A stretch of 64,000 nt of DNA from Arcticimaribacter sp002477625 (GTDB taxonomy: Bacteria > Bacteroidota > Bacteroidia > Flavobacteriales > Flavobacteriaceae): the NCBI GenBank assembly GCA_943846665.1, contig OX044358.1:1054001-1118000 (forward strand), given 5' to 3'. The notes under the pieces were generated by a model, which was not told the DNA's origin, ran no database searches, and saw nothing but the letters and a program-made list of their open reading frames with translations. Of the stretch, positions 61,282-64,000 are shown one piece after another (position 1 is the stretch's first letter; every line of letters starts with the position of its first letter). A program made the translations under genes and the position numbers.

Positions 61282-61788
61282 TTGAAAAAGATAACTTTTA
61301 TTGCAGCACTGCTGCTAATTACCGTCAGTTTTGCCCAAGAAGCCATCTCAAAGAATCCTCCGGTACCTTATGCTAGCAAACCCTTTGGATCTCTAGCGGC
61401 AGAGGGAGATAAAAAAGATATTTTAAAGGTAATCGATGTTTTTATGACCGCTGTGAATTCAAAAGACAAAAGTATTTTTGATTCTGTTTCATACCAAGGG
61501 ATTCAACGTATTGTTACGCTTGTGGATCAAGACGATGTCAACACTACAGTTTACGATAATGATAAGTTACTAACAAGGCTGAAAGACATAGAGGAGGACT
61601 TTCGTGAGCGCTATTGGGATGCTGTTGTACTTACGGACGGAAATATTGCATCGGTTTGGGCGCCCTATGATTTTTTTAGCAATGGAAAATTTTCACACTG
61701 TGGAGTAGATTTATTCTACTTGGTGAAAGAAAATAAAGAATGGAAAATTGCACACTTTGGCTACACAAGGAATAAGCAGTGTAATTAG
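61282..61788 (+). CDS. Exported NTF2-like protein (168 aa), TTG start
   Basis: Starts at TTG 61282 with KKITFIAALLLITVSFAQ as the signal; a nearby ATG at 61272 is out of frame. The mature part is NTF2/SnoaL-like: DILKVIDVFMTAVNSKDKSI (first helix) and IASVWAPYDFFSNGKFSHCG, then LVKENKEWKIAHFGY at the end. Exported NTF2-like proteins of this form are common in flavobacteria and often called nuclear transport factor 2 family. It diverges from the hydrolase lipoprotein. Confidence 0.75.
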   Translation: MKKITFIAALLLITVSFAQEAISKNPPVPYASKPFGSLAAEGDKKDILKVIDVFMTAVNSKDKSIFDSVSYQGIQRIVTLVDQDDVNTTVYDNDKLLTRLKDIEEDFRERYWDAVVLTDGNIASVWAPYDFFSNGKFSHCGVDLFYLVKENKEWKIAHFGYTRNKQCN

Positions 61789-61824
61789 TTAAAAACGCCG
61801 CTACTTTGACGCTTTGCAGGGGTT

Positions 61825-62016
61825 TTACTTATGCTCCAATCCGTCGATCTGGGTTCTATTCTTTGCGTATTCATCGAGAACTTTAAATTCTTTACAGCTG
61901 CTGCATTGCACTTCGATTAGTGCACCACTAGCATCAAATTTTCGTCTACTTAGGTACAAAGGTGTTTGCTTGCTGTATGCTTTAATTTTGTTTTTGTCTT
62001 CTTGCTTCATTTTCAA
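61825..62016 (-). CDS. Small Cys-pair protein, possible zinc ribbon (63 aa)
   Basis: Product with a basic N-terminus (KMKQEDKNKIKAYSKQTPLY), then ALIEVQCSSCKEFKVLDEYA and the end NRTQIDGLEHK. CSSC followed by EYxKNRxxxDGLxH resembles the first half of Cys2-x-Cys2 zinc modules in phage and conserved bacterial proteins, but the second Cys pair is missing, so it may be truncated. The opposite-strand frame 61814-62161 is treated as its shadow. Confidence 0.4.
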   Translation of the reverse strand: MKMKQEDKNKIKAYSKQTPLYLSRRKFDASGALIEVQCSSCKEFKVLDEYAKNRTQIDGLEHK

Positions 62017-62214
62017 AAGGAATTCTAGAGTGCGAATTTACAAAAGAACTTCTCCAACTGAGCTGCTTCCTTCCTTCTTATTTGAAAGATCCATTTATAA
62101 ACCAGACCCATTGAATAAAGGGGCGTATGGCTTAATATCAGTTAAAATAGAGCGGTACTGAAAAAGATAAATTGTATTAATCCACTCCTTTAGAAAGGGC
62201 AGTATATGTTTTAT

Positions 62215-62222
62215 TACCTTTG
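62215..62222 (+). promoter_or_regulatory. -7 box 5 bases before a start codon
   Basis: TACCTTTG (62215-62222) precedes the ATG at 62228. This spacing predicts an essentially leaderless transcript for the small basic protein and the gene after it. No clear -33 TTG. Confidence 0.5.
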
Positions 62223-62227
62223 AAGCA

Positions 62228-62356
62228 ATGGAAGAAAAAAAGCCCAAAAACCGAAAGGTCAATTTAGGTGAGTCTTATAAATTTAAGATCGCCAAGAAGT
62301 ATAGTAAGCCACAAAGAAAAGGAGATAAGGTTGCCAACAGGAGAAAGAAAAAGTAA
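62228..62356 (+). CDS. Small basic protein (42 aa)
   Basis: ATG 62228 to TAA 62354-62356: EEKKPKNRKVNLGESYKFKI followed by a Lys/Arg-rich tail. It is very basic and likely binds nucleic acid or the ribosome. The next gene begins on the base after its stop, and a -7 box precedes it, so both share a transcript. No family recognised with certainty. Confidence 0.55.
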   Translation: MEEKKPKNRKVNLGESYKFKIAKKYSKPQRKGDKVANRRKKK

Positions 62357-63019
62357 ATGAGCACAAAACAAGTAACCCTTTTTGGAGGAACTGGGCTGAT
62401 TGGTGGTTTTTTATTAGACCTTCTCTTGGCTGATCAAACCATTTCAAAAGTCCGTGTAGTTACAAGAAAGCCACTTGTAAAACAACACGACAAAATGGAG
62501 GTTTTTGAAATTGATTTTTCAAAACCTGAAGAAATTGAACGCAGTATAGGAGGTAGCAAGGTGGTTTTTTCTTGTATCGGTACTACCCAAGCTCAAGTAA
62601 GAGGGGACAAAAAAGCATATCGCAAAATAGACTACGACATAACCCACAACATTGCCTTAGGGTGCAAAACAAAGAAAGTAGATCACTTTTTATTTGTTTC
62701 TTCTGCTGGTGCAAATAGTGGGAGTTCAAATTTTTATATGGGTCTTAAGGGTGAAATTGACGATGCAGTATTGAATCAAAAATTGAACGCCACAACGATA
62801 TTCAGACCTTCCCTATTACTTGGAAAAAGAACTAAGTTTAGACCTGGCGAACGGTTGGCTCAAATTATAATGCCCCTGTTTTCTTTTTTAATGCCTACAA
62901 ATCTGAAAGCCATACGGGGCGAACGGGTTGCAAAAGCAATGCTCGACCAATCAAAATTAAAAAACATCGGGAATCGTGTTATTGAAAATAAAGCCTTGCT
63001 TCTGTGGGATGAAAAATAA
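62357..63019 (+). CDS. TIP30/HTATIP2-like NAD(P)-binding protein (atypical SDR)
   Basis: 220 residues. The Rossmann start VTLFGGTGLIGGFLLDLLL (residues about 6-24), VFSCIGTTQAQVRGDKKAYR, HFLFVSSAGANSGS and FRPSLLLGKR match the atypical short-chain dehydrogenase group with HTATIP2. The YxxxK catalytic pair is replaced by YMGLKGE (Tyr and Lys present at the expected spacing). The substrate is unknown. It is translated directly after the small basic protein. Confidence 0.82.
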   Translation: MSTKQVTLFGGTGLIGGFLLDLLLADQTISKVRVVTRKPLVKQHDKMEVFEIDFSKPEEIERSIGGSKVVFSCIGTTQAQVRGDKKAYRKIDYDITHNIALGCKTKKVDHFLFVSSAGANSGSSNFYMGLKGEIDDAVLNQKLNATTIFRPSLLLGKRTKFRPGERLAQIIMPLFSFLMPTNLKAIRGERVAKAMLDQSKLKNIGNRVIENKALLLWDEK

Positions 63020-63114
63020 GCTTTAACTTACATCTAATTCTATATTTATTAGCCCCGCTATTGAAAATCTCCTCCTGTTTATCTCTTTGCTTTCTTATGG
63101 ACAAACGGCTGTCT

Positions 63115-63186
63115 ACAAAAAAAGAGCAGAACTCCGGAAAAAGTTCTGCTCCTTAATAATGTAAAGTGGTTTGGCACCATTTTTAC
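63115..63186 (-). ncRNA. Candidate minus-strand small RNA with its own promoter and terminator
   Basis: On the minus strand TACCTTTG (63198-63191) is a -7 box, with TTG 22 bases upstream (63223-63221). About 35 bases further on comes a perfect 10-bp hairpin (GAGCAGAACT 63124-63133 with AGTTCTGCTC 63142-63151) followed by seven T's on the minus strand. No minus-strand gene lies upstream that would need this terminator, and on the plus strand it lacks a T run. The predicted RNA is about 70 bases, with no reading frame of note. Confidence 0.35.
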
Positions 63187-63306
63187 GACACAAAGGTAGG
63201 GAATATTACCTAGCTCATTTCAACTTAATTAGAAATACTATTTATTCGGTGTTTTCCAAAAGCTTTTCCGTTCTTTGTATGGAACACTAATTTATACTTT
63301 GTACAA

Positions 63307-63594
63307 ATGACACGACAGGAATTAATCGACGGGTTTCTTTTAAATTTCAAACCAAAAAAAGATCAGGCATGGAAAAGCTGTTATTTTTTTTCACATTACT
63401 TAAAAAAAGAACACAACATTGACGCAGAGCTACTTGAAGGGATTTCTAAAATTAACAAAATAGATTATTGGATTGTTCGATTTGATGGTGCTGATGAAGA
63501 CATTCATGCAAGAGCAGTGGGAATAGATCCAGATTTTATTGAAGATCCTGAAATGATCTGGAGTCTAGAAGCATTTGAAAAGGATAATTTTTAG
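63307..63594 (+). CDS. Conserved hypothetical protein (95 aa)
   Basis: Soluble acidic protein, MTRQELIDGFLLNFKPKKDQ to ...WSLEAFEKDNF. Predicted helix, then strands (YWIVRFDGADEDIHARAVGI). No signal or membrane part; the pattern DYWIVRFDG...AVGIDPDF may be a small alpha/beta domain. No family recognised. Confidence 0.6.
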   Translation: MTRQELIDGFLLNFKPKKDQAWKSCYFFSHYLKKEHNIDAELLEGISKINKIDYWIVRFDGADEDIHARAVGIDPDFIEDPEMIWSLEAFEKDNF

Positions 63595-63689
63595 GAAATA
63601 ACCTGCTTAAATTAGTGCTGTTTTTTTTTCATATCTTTCAGTGAAAGTAAGTTCCCAAAAAAATTCACCTACAGTAGATCGCTATTTTT

Positions 63690-64000
63690 ATGAAACAAAC
63701 CGTCTTTTTCTTGGGGTTATTTTTACATAGCATCTACTCTTTTTGCCAATATACAGGTGCAAATCAGATAATCAATAACGGTGATATGCGCTTTGGTGAC
63801 GGTGTTGAATTATCAATAAATACATCGGGAAACTTAAAACAACCGTTTTACTTAAGTGTTGGAGGAACATGGAGACAATTAACATACACAGATGTTAGAC
63901 CGCCACCTCCCGATATACCTTACGCTTTAGACTCTAAATTTGGTGTGGGAGGAGATGGAACTAATAATTGGAATACGAATGGAACTTTACAATCAAATCC
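63690..64000 (+). CDS. Exported surface protein, 3' end outside window
   Basis: ATG 63690 opens a frame that runs to the right edge (103 codons). Signal KQTVFFLGLFLHSIYSFC ending near residue 20; the mature start is QYTGANQIINNGDMRFGDGV, followed by a Gly/Asn/Thr-rich region with a Pro run (PPPPDIP at about 70-76). It looks like the start of a large flavobacterial surface or T9SS-dependent protein; the C-terminal sorting domain, if any, is outside. Confidence 0.6.
   Translation, partial: MKQTVFFLGLFLHSIYSFCQYTGANQIINNGDMRFGDGVELSINTSGNLKQPFYLSVGGTWRQLTYTDVRPPPPDIPYALDSKFGVGGDGTNNWNTNGTLQSN

Noticed and set aside
61814..62161. 115-codon plus-strand frame
   Set aside because: Overlaps the minus-strand Cys-pair protein; Phe/Leu/Ser-rich shadow without signal or motif.

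Overview
The window reads as the chromosome of a marine flavobacterium (Bacteroidota, Flavobacteriia). The DNA is AT-rich. Genes mostly lack Shine-Dalgarno sites, and several are preceded by the Bacteroidota promoter (TTG, about 19 bases, then TAnnTTTG). Many products are lipoproteins or Sec-exported proteins ending their signal in AQ. The gene content (laminarinase-type GH16, GH3, GH109, SSS transporter, HutU of the long type) fits a polysaccharide- and protein-degrading marine organism; I do not name a genus. I saw no rRNA, tRNA, CRISPR array or intact mobile element.

Layout. 1-4.8 kb: a partial coiled-coil lipoprotein, an S13 peptidase, a fossil tyrosine recombinase, a DUF2147 protein, pirin and small proteins. 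4.9-9.8 kb: a beta-glucan (laminarin-like) block with a decayed GH16, a GH3 and two intact GH16 enzymes, one a lipoprotein and one secreted; no SusC/SusD pair is present. 9.8-15.1 kb: a minus-strand operon of GHMP kinase, nucleotidyltransferase and SSS transporter, divergent from a Tat-exported GH109 protein, which together suggest uptake and activation of a sugar. 15.1-26.7 kb: exported M13 and M20 peptidases, a large BNR/sortilin-like protein, an AGCS symporter, a YkuK-like protein, an alpha/beta hydrolase with a Dabb lipoprotein, and a fossil of a maltose phosphorylase / beta-phosphoglucomutase locus.

26.8-41.4 kb is largely amino-acid catabolism. A LysR gene diverges from a complete hutHUIG operon (histidine to glutamate), and a minus-strand operon encodes P5C dehydrogenase, proline dehydrogenase and arginase (proline and arginine towards glutamate). 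Between them lie an MDR oxidoreductase, a RhlE-type helicase and a half-length CvfB-like protein.

41.5-64 kb is the least explained part. It holds seven exported proteins with NTF2-like or ferredoxin-like (dimeric alpha/beta-barrel, ABM/Dabb) character, one of which fuses both folds. They are interleaved with an MFS transporter, two DoxX-like proteins, two steroid-reductase-like DUF1295 membrane proteins, a saccharopine-dehydrogenase-like reductase, two exported alpha/beta hydrolases, an aminotransferase, a TIP30-like NAD(P)-binding protein and an HxlR regulator with an N-terminal CxC. Three of the exported-protein genes share TTGCAA at their -33 element. I treat this as a candidate undescribed envelope system for small hydrophobic or electrophilic compounds; that function is inference. 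The window ends inside another exported protein.
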